Assembly (NCBI GenBank): GCA_030674155.1
Contig: CM060340.1
Location: 1,473,608-1,486,107, forward strand
Origin: Stramonita haemastoma
Taxonomy: Eukaryota; Mollusca; Gastropoda; Neogastropoda; Muricidae
Reading direction: 5' to 3'
DNA length: 12,500 bases
Shown here: positions 1-7,784 of the stretch, one piece after another
Numbering within the stretch: position 1 is the stretch's first letter
Layout of the letters: each line of letters opens with the position of its first letter
Position numbers and translations under genes: made by a program
The notes under the pieces: generated by a model
Told to the model about the DNA's origin: nothing
The model's database searches: none
The model's input: only the letters and a program-made list of their open reading frames with translations

Positions 1-306
1 TAAGCACTCTTGTGCTTGTTTACATCCAGTCCCCGTGTGTATGCAGTATTGTAAATGTCATCTCTTCCCACCGACACAGCGATGGTCTACTTTTACGAAA
101 AGCGGAACAGGATTTAACGTGTGCGCAAGATGCTCTGCGTGCGTTCGCACACGGGGCCTCGGTTTAAAGTCTCATCCGAAGGACTTTTAGGGAGAGTGGA
201 GTCAGCACTGATGTTAACTCCTGGAGAAAAATCCCATCGAACGGGACTCGAACCCGGGTTGTCAAATTGCCAGCGCAGTGTTCTGACCACTAGGCTATCC
301 GTCCCG
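1..306 (-). mobile_element. Family-1 tRNA-derived SINE, nearly full length
   Basis: The SINE reads on the minus strand and its 3' tail is cut by the window edge. The tRNA-like head lies at the right: the complement of an A box (TAGCCTAGTGG) is at 287-297 and of a B box (GGTTCGAGTCC) at 244-254, the spacing expected of a Pol III type 2 promoter. The body carries the central CTTCGGATGAGAC-type block, and the tail carries the hairpin AAGCAC-TCTT-GTGCTT near position 3. The same sequence recurs many times in the window, which defines the family. It is non-coding; the ORF across it is spurious. Confidence 0.9.
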
Positions 307-375
307 TGGACGGTTCAGGAGAGAAAAAAATGAATGAGATGAAACGAATACCTACGGGAAAGGGAGTTAGCCTTG

Positions 376-785
376 GTGGATCGGTGGTGGTCTAGAGGTA
401 ACGTGCCTGTACAGAAAGCGAAAGGTCCGGGTCGGAGTGTGCGGTGGTTTCATTCCCGTTTAGGCCCAAACTTTTCCCCCATCCATTAGACCATGGGTGG
501 TGGTCTGGGTGCTAGTCTTTTGGATGAGACGATACACCGAGGTTCCGTGTGTTACGGAAAATTATCTAGCGCATGTAAAAGAACCCACGGCAACAAGAGG
601 GTTGTCCCTGGCAAAATTCTGTATAAAAAAGGCCACTATGATAGGGAAACAAATACAGTTGCAGACAGAACAAAAATGGGTAGGCGCTGCACTTGTGACG
701 ACGCGCTCTTCCCAGGAAAGGCAACGCAAATTTCACGCAGAGAAATCTGCTGTGACACAAATTGGTATAAAATGAATAAAATGAA
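376..785 (+). mobile_element. Family-2 tRNA-derived SINE, full length
   Basis: Compared with the inverted copy at 4508-4926, this element is alignable over about 410 bp. The head begins TGGATCGGTGGTGGTC and holds an A-box-like TGGTCTAGAGG. The B box near 448-460 is damaged here but is recognisable as GGGTTCGTACCCC in the other copy. The central block at 512-552 (CTTTTGGATGAGACGATACA) is shared with family 1, although head and tail differ. The 3' part includes a stretch reading AACCCACGGCAACAAG and ends in an A-rich tail. Several ORFs run through it, but all are by-products of the repeat. Confidence 0.85.
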
Positions 786-887
786 AGTAATCTCAAACTT
801 TGTCAGTTATTCACGTCAGCTATCCCCGGAGTATAAGTTATGCATAATCGATATAAGCATACCCAGCATGCACACTGCTGCCTGGAA

Positions 888-957
888 AGAGAGACAGACA
901 ATGGTACAAAGAGACAGACAGACAGACAGACAGGCAGACAGACAGACAGACAGACAG
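888..957. repeat. (CAGA)n tetranucleotide microsatellite
   Basis: CAGA/GACA units run for about 70 bp with a few substitutions (a CAGG unit in the middle). The repeat sits just downstream of the glycosyltransferase exon on the minus strand, so it is probably intronic. Confidence 0.9.
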
Positions 958-971
958 CCAGAGCGGACTAC

Positions 972-1136
972 CTGTCTATCCAAAGGCGCAGGAAGGGGGC
1001 CCCGGCTGGCTGAAGAGCAGACCATTGCCGCAGCTCTCCCCGACCTTCTCTGTGCCGATGGTCACTGGATGGTGAAGCAGCTCCCCCACTGACCGCAACA
1101 GGTACTGGTCAGTGTCGATGTACACGCCCCCGTACT
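972..1136 (-). CDS. GT32-type glycosyltransferase, DXD-motif exon (frameshifted)
   Basis: This is an internal exon of a Gly_transf_sug (GT32-like, A4GALT-related) glycosyltransferase. On the minus strand the acceptor CTCTTTCAG ends at 1137, with a good branch-site candidate CACTAAC just upstream. The exon opens with AG, which completes a GAG codon with the single G left by the exon ending at 3782. It continues YGGVYIDTDQYLLRSVGEL, where D-T-D (1116-1108) is the metal/nucleotide-sugar binding motif. About 45 residues stay in frame to FSQPG. After that a G-run at about 995-1004 appears one base short: the frame reaches TAG, while the neighbouring frame reads APFLRLWID, as the family requires, up to a donor CAG|GTAGTC at 972/971. 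Either the gene is a pseudogene or the assembly lost a base. Further 3' exons would lie left of the window. By family, the enzyme transfers a sugar in the Golgi lumen; its donor and acceptor cannot be told from sequence. Confidence 0.85.
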
Positions 1137-1185
1137 CTGAAAGAGGTTAGTGTACGGTTGTTTTATGTTTTTTTTAATTTTCTAG

Positions 1186-1432
1186 TGTTGTAATCAGCGT
1201 CGAGCGTGGTTACCAGTTGGATGGGTGACCGTTCGCACGCCTTGGCTTCATTACAGTTCCTCCAGTTAACCCAGCTGTAAATAGGTACCTGCCCTCTTTA
1301 GGGTCAGGGAAGGTAAAGCAGCGAGGTAGAGGAGATGGGTGTTGCCCTTAATATGCTGGCCCCTAGAGAAGCTGAGGTCTCTGATGCCTCGCTTCACTAC
1401 GACCACATGGGTTATGAGACACCTTTACCTTT
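1186..1432 (+). mobile_element. 5S rRNA-derived (SINE3-type) SINE
   Basis: The first part, AATCAGCGTCGAGCGTGG then TTACCAGTTGGATGGGTGACCG, closely resembles the internal promoter of 5S rRNA genes (A box AAGCAGCGTCGGGCC, then box C TTGGATGGGTGACCG). The body (CAGCTG..AATAGGTACCTGCC, then GGTCAGGGAAGGTAAAGCAG) has no 5S similarity. It ends in an (ACCTTT)n-like tail at about 1420-1432. A second copy lies inverted at 5251-5489, with the same layout and high similarity. It sits in the glycosyltransferase intron, about 50 bp from the acceptor and antisense to the gene. A true 5S gene is excluded because only the promoter half is present. Confidence 0.85.
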
Positions 1433-2727
1433 TCAGATGTGTTGTTGTGCCGTCTCCAACTTCACATCTGGGGGTCACACAAAATGTGCACTCTAACTCA
1501 CTCATCCCACCTGGGAATCACTGTGAGATAGGAACTACACCGCGATGAGAAGTTTGCGTGTATGACTGTTTTCGATTGCCTCGCCGTATAGGCAGCCATA
1601 TTCTAACTTCAGAGGAGAAAATTGTTAGTTATTCCTAAGCATATGAAGAAATATCTACTGGGTTTTTTCTTCTTTGTCCACAACCGTTCAACTTTTTGTA
1701 GAATTTGAAACTAACTTTGTCAGCAGCAGCACGTTTTGTGCTATAGTAACATTTTTTAAACTGATATCTTTTTTATAATATCAGATTCCAGCATCACTGC
1801 AATTAACCACCAACACTACTAACCACACGACGACCACCAACAACTGCAACAGTAACGACAAACAAACAAAACAGGAGCAGTTTGCGAATTACAACGTATG
1901 CAGCTTCTCTCTGTATTTATCTATACATTTTTTGTCTGTTAAATTCATCATGTATTGCTTGCTCTTTGCTTAATGTGTCAGATATGTTCTGACATCATCA
2001 CATGACGTCTGCACCTGAACACTGGCTTTTGCAGGTCTGTGAAGAGGTATGGGTTCTTGTACAACCCCGCCCCCCTCCCCCCCCCCCCACACACACACTC
2101 ACACAGTTGTGTTTGGCTACATTACTGCTTTAGATTTTGGCTCTTTTCCGTCTGTTTTTCTTTTATACAATTCTTATAGTCATACCACACATACTAAGAC
2201 ATCCACAGAAATAAAAACTTTTTGTAAAAAAAATAATAAAAAATAAAAAATAAAAACCACCAGCCTCTGACTCCAACAAAACTCGTGTGATTTTGCAGAA
2301 ATTCGGTAGGTTTGAACTTTTCTCCAGCAAATAGTGTAACCCATGCATGCGCGAGTCAACACTGTACAAACACAAGCAATCCCTTTGGATGATCATTTCC
2401 AACTTTCTCCTGACTATCTGGTATTGATCTATGTCCTCAATCCCAAAATAAAGTGCACAATGCATTTTTCAAACTTTAACAAATCTGTGAACATCAACCA
2501 AAATGTTTCCGACTGGCCCTCTATAGAAAATACTACATGACCGGCAAGCTAATGCAGGAGTGTAGCCTATACATGTTTCGTTCCTATTGGTCTTGCTGTC
2601 GTCACTTTCTGCCTTTACTCCTCCCCCTTCCCCCTCCCCTTACCTTTCTTTATATCCTAATTAGCTCCCTTTTTTTCCGCCTTTCCGGAAATATTGTTAC
2701 TTCAGTTTAATCAAGAGGAGATTTGGT
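1433..2727. other. Intronic unique-looking sequence with short simple repeats
   Basis: I see no gene in this stretch. It holds an ACC/CAA-rich patch (about 1805-1872), a C-run followed by CA repeats (2066-2106), an A-rich patch (2217-2257) and a C/T-rich patch (2620-2665). The short ORFs here lack family-like composition and are crossed by low-complexity sequence. It belongs to the long intron of the minus-strand glycosyltransferase gene. Confidence 0.6.
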
Positions 2728-3024
2728 TTGATTTGATTTATTCTTTCATATCGAGGATAATGGAATAAGCACTCTTGTGCTTTTTTACATTTAGTCCCCG
2801 TGTGTATGCAGTTTTGTAAATGTCATCTGTTCCCACCGGCACACGATGGCCTACTCTTACGAAAAGCGGAACAGGATTTAACGTGTGCGCAAGATGTTCT
2901 GCGTGCGTTCGCACACGGGGCCTCGGTTTAAAGTCTCATCCGAAGGACTTTGGGGGACAGTGGAGTCAACACTGATGTTAACTCCAGGAGAAAAATCTCC
3001 TCGACCGGAATCGAACCCGGGTTA
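2728..3024 (-). mobile_element. Family-1 SINE, head truncated at a GA repeat
   Basis: The 3' tail begins at the left (TTGATTTGATTTATTC, then ATCGAGGATAATGG) with hairpin AAGCAC-TCTT-GTGCTT. The body is complete, and the B-box complement GGAATCGAACC is at 3007-3017. The A-box half is absent: the sequence passes straight from GAACCCGGGTTA into a (GA)n tract at 3025. Confidence 0.88.
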
Positions 3025-3032
3025 GGAGAGAG

Positions 3033-3091
<59 letters not shown>
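3025..3091. repeat. (GA)n microsatellite
   Basis: A run of GA dinucleotides of about 65 bp with one interruption (AGAAGAG). It directly abuts the truncated SINE head and is followed by an 11-base G run (3096-3106). Confidence 0.95.
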
Positions 3092-3093
<2 letters not shown>

Positions 3094-3110
3094 TCGGGGG
3101 GGGGGGTGCG

Positions 3111-3111
<1 letters not shown>

Positions 3112-3149
<38 letters not shown>

Positions 3150-3179
3150 CGTGCGCGCGCGCACGCGCGCGCGTACACG
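3112..3179. repeat. (GT)n-(GC)n alternating tract, Z-DNA candidate
   Basis: From 3112 to 3179 every step alternates purine and pyrimidine without a break: first GT repeats, then GCGTGC and pure GC repeats. Long alternating GT/GC tracts are the classic sequence class for left-handed Z-DNA under negative supercoiling. Confidence 0.85.
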
Positions 3180-3221
3180 GGCCTGTGTGTGTGTTTTATT
3201 TTTTAATATTATTATTTTATG

Positions 3222-3371
3222 TCATAGATAATGGAAGAAGCACTCGTGTGCTTTTTGTTACATCTAGTCCCCGTGTGCATGCAGTTTTGTAAATCTTGTC
3301 ATCTGTTCCCACCGGCACACGATGGCCTACTCTTACAAAAAGCGGAACAGGATTTGACGTGTGCGCGAGAT
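3222..3371 (-). mobile_element. Family-1 SINE, 3' half only
   Basis: Tail and body (hairpin AAGCAC-TCGT-GTGCTT at 3239-3254) match the other copies up to GATTTGACGTGTGCGCGAGA. There it stops abruptly and joins a plus-oriented tail fragment, so the tRNA head and central block are missing. Confidence 0.85.
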
Positions 3372-3450
3372 ACACACAGGGACTGGATGTAGAAAAGCAC
3401 ACGAGTGCTTATTCCGTTACCCACTATATAAAAGAACAAATATAAAATAA
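3370..3450 (+). mobile_element. Family-1 SINE tail fragment, inverted relative to its neighbour
   Basis: This is the plus-oriented 3' end only: CAGGGACTGGATGTAGAAAA, hairpin AAGCAC-ACGA-GTGCTT, then TTATTCCGTTACCC and an A-rich tail. It is fused to the minus-oriented fragment on its left, giving a palindrome with arms of about 50 bp. Confidence 0.85.
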
Positions 3451-3456
3451 AACAAA

Positions 3457-3476
3457 CTCTCTCTCTCTCTCCTCTC

Positions 3477-3508
<32 letters not shown>

Positions 3509-3781
3509 CCTCCCTCCCTCCCTCCCTCTCTCTACCCCCTCCCCTCTCTCTCTCTCCCTCTCCCTCCTTCCCTCTCTCTCTCCCTCCCTCCCTCCTCCCT
3601 CCCTCTCCTCCTTCCCTCTCCCTCCCCCTTCCCCCCCTCTCTCTTCCTCTCCTCCCCCTCTCCCTCCCCCTTCCCCCTCTCTCCCTCCCCTTTTCCCTCT
3701 CTCTCCCTCCCTCCCCTAACCCCTCTCTCTCCCCAATTCCCCCTCTCTGACCCCCTCCCCTACCTCTCTCTCTCCCCTCAC
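3457..3781. repeat. Polypyrimidine/polypurine tract, about 325 bp
   Basis: Almost only C and T on the plus strand, with a handful of purines near 3532, 3718-3719, 3735-3736, 3749-3750 and 3762. It mixes CT, CCT and CCCT units. On the sense (minus) strand of the glycosyltransferase gene it is the purine-only start of the intron, immediately behind the splice donor. Tracts of this type with mirror symmetry can adopt intramolecular triplex (H-DNA) structure. Confidence 0.9.
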
Positions 3782-4130
3782 CTAACAGCACACGCAGTCT
3801 GGTCACATCAGCGCTGTGTTCCAGAAGATGGATGGGGTTCCCGAAGATTTCCCTTGGCCTGGGGCGAGGCAGGAAGAGAATGTTGGGCACCAGCTGCAGC
3901 AGAGCCTGCCAGTACAGGCCTCGGGGCACCCCGTCCCCGTGAAAGAGAACGAGGCAGGGCCGCAGAAACCTCACAACGCTCAACACCCCCACAAAGAAGT
4001 GCAGAGGCATCTCCGCTCCCTCCTCCCCGTACCATACGTAATGCGCCAAGCGCGGCACCACTGTCTTGACGTCATAGCAGCGGGTCTTTATGACGCGTTT
4101 CAGACATGACGTATCGGTGAGTGTCGTCAC
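3782..4130 (-). CDS. GT32-type glycosyltransferase, N-terminal catalytic exon
   Basis: This codes for the start of a Gly_transf_sug (GT32-like) catalytic domain. In order it reads a CYDVKTVVP segment, the family hallmark HYVWYG, a hydrophobic FVGVLSVVRFLRP helix, the strand LVLFHGDG, then GLYWQALLQLVPNI, REIFGN and HLLEHSADVTRLRVLL. The (S)ADVxRLxxL segment always precedes the YGGIYLDTD motif in this family, and that motif is supplied by the next exon (972-1136). The exon ends in phase 1 at 3782 with donor TTAG|GTGAGG. Beyond the donor the open frame runs on only through GA-rich repeat (Gly/Arg/Glu), which is intron. No ATG opens this frame: it starts against a stop-delimited upstream frame at about 4127-4136, where a one-base deletion near GG is the simplest explanation. 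Role by family: Golgi lumenal glycan synthesis, substrate unknown. Confidence 0.88.
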
Positions 4131-4488
4131 CGGGTGGGTGTGGTGGAGAGAACCTCCTCGAAAAGGATGGCGGGGAGTTGGTTTTTTTGACTGCAGTCTA
4201 AAAACGCCTGGACACGTTTTGGTTGGGGGATATCACTGACGTTCCACCGACAGGGAAGAAAGGGGGTGGTGTTGGTTTCGGTGGTGGTGTTAGTGGGGGT
4301 GGGGATGGTGGTTGTTGTTGTTGTTGTGGTGGTGGTGGTGGTGGTGGTGGTGGTGGTTGGGAACTTTGTTTTTCTCGCTGGTTCTGATTCTTGCTGAGTT
4401 CGTGGCTGTGGTTGATGTGATGGTAGGAATGTTCCATGAATTCTTTGAGGAAAACTGGCTGGGATTTCTGGGGTGGATGTAGACACAC
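4127..4488 (-). CDS. Probable Thr/Pro-rich stem region of the same glycosyltransferase
   Basis: Immediately upstream of the catalytic exon, in the next reading frame, lies an open stretch of about 120 codons. It is rich in Thr, Pro and Ser, with a (Thr)n run encoded by ACC/ACA triplets at about 4310-4360, followed by NTTTETNTTPFLPCRW, VQAFLDCSQKN and LPAILFEEVLSTTPTR. It then meets TGA at 4129-4127. This composition fits the lumenal stem between a membrane anchor and the catalytic domain of type II Golgi enzymes, and the last segment reads naturally into the VTTLTDTSC of the next frame if one base is restored. No membrane segment or ATG is visible; those would lie on an upstream exon. The 5' limit (weak acceptor ACGACAG at 4489) is uncertain, and the other forward frame through 4430-4535 is also open. 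Confidence 0.5.
4262..4363. repeat. GGT/GTT trinucleotide-type repeat inside the stem region
   Basis: Imperfect GGTGGT and GTTGTT units, read on the minus strand as ACC/ACA/AAC codons, encode the Thr run of the stem. Being in triplets, length changes here would mostly preserve frame. Confidence 0.8.
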
Positions 4489-4507
4489 CTGTCGTTGTTG
4501 ATAACAC

Positions 4508-4757
4508 AGTTTTGTATTTTTTGTATTTTGTACCACTTTATGTCACAGCAGATTTATCTGCGTGAAATTCGGGCTGCTCTCCTCGGGAGAGCGCGTCGCC
4601 ACACGTGCAGCGCCCACCCATTTTTTTTCTTTTTCCTGCATGCAAGTGTATTTGTTTCCCTATCAGAGTGGCTTTTTTCTACAGAATTTTGCCAGGGACA
4701 ACCCCCTTGTTGCCGTGGGTTCTTTTACGTGCGCTAAATAGTGATGTGTAACACACG

Positions 4758-4788
<31 letters not shown>

Positions 4789-4926
4789 TAGCGCCCAGAC
4801 CACCACTCAGGGTCTAATGGATGGGGAAAAAGTTTTGGGTCCAAACGGGGTACGAACCCCGCACACTCCGACCCGGACTTTTTGCTTTCTAGGCAAGGCG
4901 CGTGACCACCTAGACCACCGATCCAC
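4508..4926 (-). mobile_element. Family-2 tRNA-derived SINE, full length
   Basis: Reading on the minus strand, the head GGATCGGTGGTCTAGG starts at the right and has the best-preserved B box of the family (complement GGGGTACGAACCCC at about 4847-4860). The central block is at 4751-4792. The left end is AT-rich with TTGTATTTT repeats, i.e. an A-rich 3' tail. It is inserted next to the 5' limit of the glycosyltransferase stem sequence, in the same orientation as that gene. Confidence 0.88.
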
Positions 4927-4974
4927 AGACCACCGTTTTAGATGATGACATGTTGGTGATCATTGTCGCTGTAG

Positions 4975-5225
4975 TTATCAGCATTTCTGTCGTAGTCGTC
5001 TTTGTATGTCATCATCGTTGTCGATGTCGATATTGTCAGAGACTTTATTGACATCAGTCATCATCGTTATCGTTGTCGTCATCGTCGAAACTTCCTCATC
5101 AATCGCCATTAAAAACATGGTCATCGTTATTGTATTATCAAACATATCGTCATGTCTGTTGTTGTCATCTGTCATCATGCTTGTCATTGTTGTATTGGCA
5201 TTATTAGTGCATGTTGTCAATACGG
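4975..5225. repeat. Imperfect ATC/GTC-rich cryptic repeat
   Basis: GTCATCATC, GTTGTCGATGTCGAT and related units recur irregularly over about 250 bp. The resulting open frames on both strands (Thr/Met/Asp or Ile/Val-rich) are products of this triplet bias, not genes. Confidence 0.7.
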
Positions 5226-5250
5226 GTATGACTTAGAATCAGTAACATGT

Positions 5251-5489
5251 AAAGGTAAAGGTGTCCCATAACCTGTGTGGTCGTAGTGGAGCGACGCGTC
5301 GGAGACCTCAGCTTCTCTAGGGGCCAGCATATTGAGGGCGGCGCCCATCTTCTTTCCCTCGCTGCTTTACCTTCCCTGACCCTAAGGAGGGCAGGTACCT
5401 ATTGACAGCTGGGTGAACTGTTAGACTATACTGAAACCAAGGTGCGTAAACGGTCACCCATCCAACTGGTAACAACACTGAATGCGGTA
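5251..5489 (-). mobile_element. 5S rRNA-derived (SINE3-type) SINE
   Basis: An inverted copy of the element at 1186-1432. The 5S-like box C complement CGGTCACCCATCCAA lies at 5450-5464. The CAGCTG..AATAGGTACCTGCC body is at about 5390-5415, and the tail reads AAAGGTAAAGGTGTCCC at 5251-5267. The two copies differ by scattered substitutions and small indels. Confidence 0.87.
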
Positions 5490-5683
5490 ACATGATTGTA
5501 CACTCCTATAATTCGTTCCTCTTGTTTAAAACATGACATACATACACCTCGCTCTGTGTCAGAAGTGGCCAATGCCGGAACTGGCCTTGTTCTTCAATAA
5601 TTAAAGATCCATGACTCCTTTCATCTTGGTAAGGGGGTTTTCCATATTCAGCTCAGAACTTTATGCTATCTTTAAAGGCTTTT
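5490..5683. other. Unique-looking spacer
   Basis: I see no gene or recognisable repeat between the 5S-derived SINE and the following microsatellite. Confidence 0.5.
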
Positions 5684-5808
5684 GAATACATACATACATA
5701 CATACATACATACATACATACATACATACATACATACATACATACATACATACATACATACATACATACATACATACATACACACACACAATATATATAT
5801 ATATATCT

Positions 5809-5863
<55 letters not shown>
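5684..5863. repeat. Compound (ATAC)n-(CA)n-(TA)n microsatellite
   Basis: About 95 bp of ATAC units, a short CA stretch, then TA repeats broken by four CTATAT-type units (5806-5830). The open frames over it, of alternating Tyr-Ile, are artefacts. Confidence 0.97.
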
Positions 5864-5867
<4 letters not shown>

Positions 5868-6023
5868 TTCTGTGTACGGTTTGTTACGATATGGTGATTA
5901 TATATCTTTTTTACACTCTTAAAGTGGTAACAACAGAATTAGACACGACATTGTCTTTGAAATTCATTCAATGATTCACGGCATCCAGTCCAAGGGTACT
6001 GTTCATGATCTTTGCTGGGTCGA

Positions 6024-6108
6024 AATTTACAAAACTGCATACACATGAGGACTCAATGTAAAAAAGCACAGAGTCCTTATTCTGTCATCCTCGATATAAA
6101 ATAATAAA
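6024..6108 (+). mobile_element. Family-1 SINE tail fragment
   Basis: Only the 3' end is present: TTACAAAACTGCATACACAT, then GGACTCAATGTAAAAAAGCA. The hairpin is damaged here (AAGCAC-AGAG-TCCTT), the only copy where the stem is broken. The tail ATCCTCGATATAAAATAATA runs into AAAT repeats. Confidence 0.85.
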
Positions 6109-6167
6109 TGAATAAATAAATAAATAAATAAATAAATGAATAAATAAACAAATAAATAAATAAATAA

Positions 6168-6170
<3 letters not shown>
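6099..6170. repeat. (AAAT)n microsatellite extending a SINE tail
   Basis: AAAT/AATA units with a few G or C variants continue directly from the A-rich SINE tail, the usual place for a tail-derived microsatellite. Confidence 0.92.
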
Positions 6171-6625
<455 letters not shown>

Positions 6626-6635
6626 TTTTTGATAA

Positions 6636-6680
6636 ACACACACACACACACACAAAGACACGCACACACGCACACGCACA

Positions 6681-6734
<54 letters not shown>
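6636..6734. repeat. (CA)n microsatellite, interrupted
   Basis: CA repeats with AGAC, GCAC and ACC interruptions follow the tail of the preceding SINE. Confidence 0.95.
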
Positions 6735-6736
<2 letters not shown>

Positions 6737-7029
6737 TACAAACCATACCTGACACACTAAGGGAGGTAGGAACAAGCCTCCTCCCAAACACGGAGGCAGA
6801 CAGTGGCGTCACGGGCATTGTGTACAGGGTCACAACCACCACAACGCACGTCACCACCACACACAGGGTGAAGCACGGCATAGCGTGACACCATGCTGTC
6901 ACTCTTCGCTGCGTTACGCAAGTTCTGCTTGGGTGGGTTTCTCCGCTGACGGCCATTTTGTTTGTCTTTTCTTCAGGGGGTTTTGGGGTTGGTTTTTTTG
7001 CTGTCAACAAAAAAGTATTGCGTTGGGTT
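6735..7029. other. Unique-looking spacer
   Basis: No family-like coding sequence. A minus-strand open frame crosses it, but most of its length is the CA repeat next door. Confidence 0.5.
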
Positions 7030-7423
7030 TTAGTATAATGTGGTGGGGGTGGGGGGTGGGGTTTGGTTTGGTGGGGTGTGGTGTGGTGGGGTGGGGTGTT
7101 GTGGTGGGGTGTGGTGTGGTGTGGTGAGGTGTGGTGGGGTGGGGTGGGGTGGGGTGGGGTAGGGCGGGGTGCGGAGTGGAATGGTGTGCTGTGGTGTGTA
7201 GTGCGTTGTACTTTGTTGTGTTAGATTGTATTGTGCTGTGTTGTGTTGTACTGTATTGCATTGTCTTGCGTTGAATTGTGTTGTGTTCTGTTGTATTGTA
7301 TTATCATTATTGTATTGTGTTGCATTTAACTGTATTGTATCGTATTCTAATCTATTTTAATCTATTCTCGTCTATTCTATTCTCGTCTGCTCTATTCTAT
7401 TCTATCCTATTGTATTCTATTAG
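7030..7423 (+). repeat. Degenerate pentanucleotide array, GGGGT to TATTG to TATTC
   Basis: Split into fives, the stretch keeps phase almost throughout while its unit changes. It starts with GTGGT/GGGGT units (to about 7195), passes to TGTTG/TATTG (about 7200-7345), and ends with TATTC (about 7345-7423). It includes GGGGT units in direct succession at 7136-7160. The array resumes as TATTC after the SINE. Confidence 0.85.
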
Positions 7424-7762
7424 ATAGCCTAGTGGTCAGAACATTGCGCTCGCAATTTGGCGACCCGGGTTCGATTCCCGGTCGAGGGGATTTTACCTCT
7501 GGAGTTAAAATCAGTGCTAACTCCACCCTCCCCAAAAGTCCTTCGGATGAGACTATAAACCGAGGCCCCGTGCGCGAAACACACGCAGGACATCTTGCGC
7601 ACACATTAAATCCTGTTCGCTTTTCATAAGAGTAGGCCATCGTGTGCCGGTGGGAAGAGATGACACGATTTACAAAAAACTGCATTCACACGGGGACTGG
7701 ATGTAAAAAAGCACATGAGTGCTTATTCCATTATCCTCGATATAAGGAATAAAATAAAATTT
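7424..7762 (+). mobile_element. Family-1 SINE, full length, inserted in a pentanucleotide array
   Basis: A box TAGCCTAGTGG at 7425-7435 and B box GGTTCGATTCC at 7468-7478, with the clearest tRNA-like head in the window (GGCGACCCGGGTTCGATTCC). The central block CCTTCGGATGAGACTATAAA lies at about 7540-7560 and the hairpin is AAGCAC-ATGA-GTGCTT. The tail reads TTATCCTCGATATAAGG plus A-rich sequence. TATTC repeats lie on both sides. Confidence 0.93.
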
Positions 7763-7784
7763 TAAGAAATAAAAAATAAATATT

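Larger units (their letters stand above)
1137..3781 (-). other. Intron of the GT32-type gene
   Basis: The minus-strand intron runs from donor TTAG|GTGAGG (3781-3776) to acceptor TTTCAG (1142-1137). The phase is consistent: one base is left before it and two are supplied after it, joining VLL-E-YGG. At 2.65 kb, most of it is repeats: a 5S-derived SINE, family-1 SINE pieces, GA/GT/GC tracts and a long purine-only stretch in the RNA sense, directly behind the donor. Confidence 0.8.

Noticed and set aside
493..1092. 199-codon open frame on the plus strand
   Set aside because: It is composed of a family-2 SINE, a CAGA repeat and the antisense of the glycosyltransferase exon.
1190..1260. 5S rRNA gene
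   Set aside because: Only the internal-promoter half resembles 5S, and the rest is an unrelated body with a simple tail.
3417..3781. Gly/Arg/Glu-rich C-terminal extension of the glycosyltransferase open frame
   Set aside because: A canonical donor at 3781 and the matching exon at 972-1136 show that this purine-rich stretch is intron.
4978..5236. Small membrane or Thr-rich protein on either strand
   Set aside because: Both frames reflect the ATC/GTC triplet bias, and no splice or start evidence supports either.
7136..7170. Telomeric repeat
   Set aside because: The unit is GGGGT, not TTAGGG, and it grades into other pentamers within an internal array.
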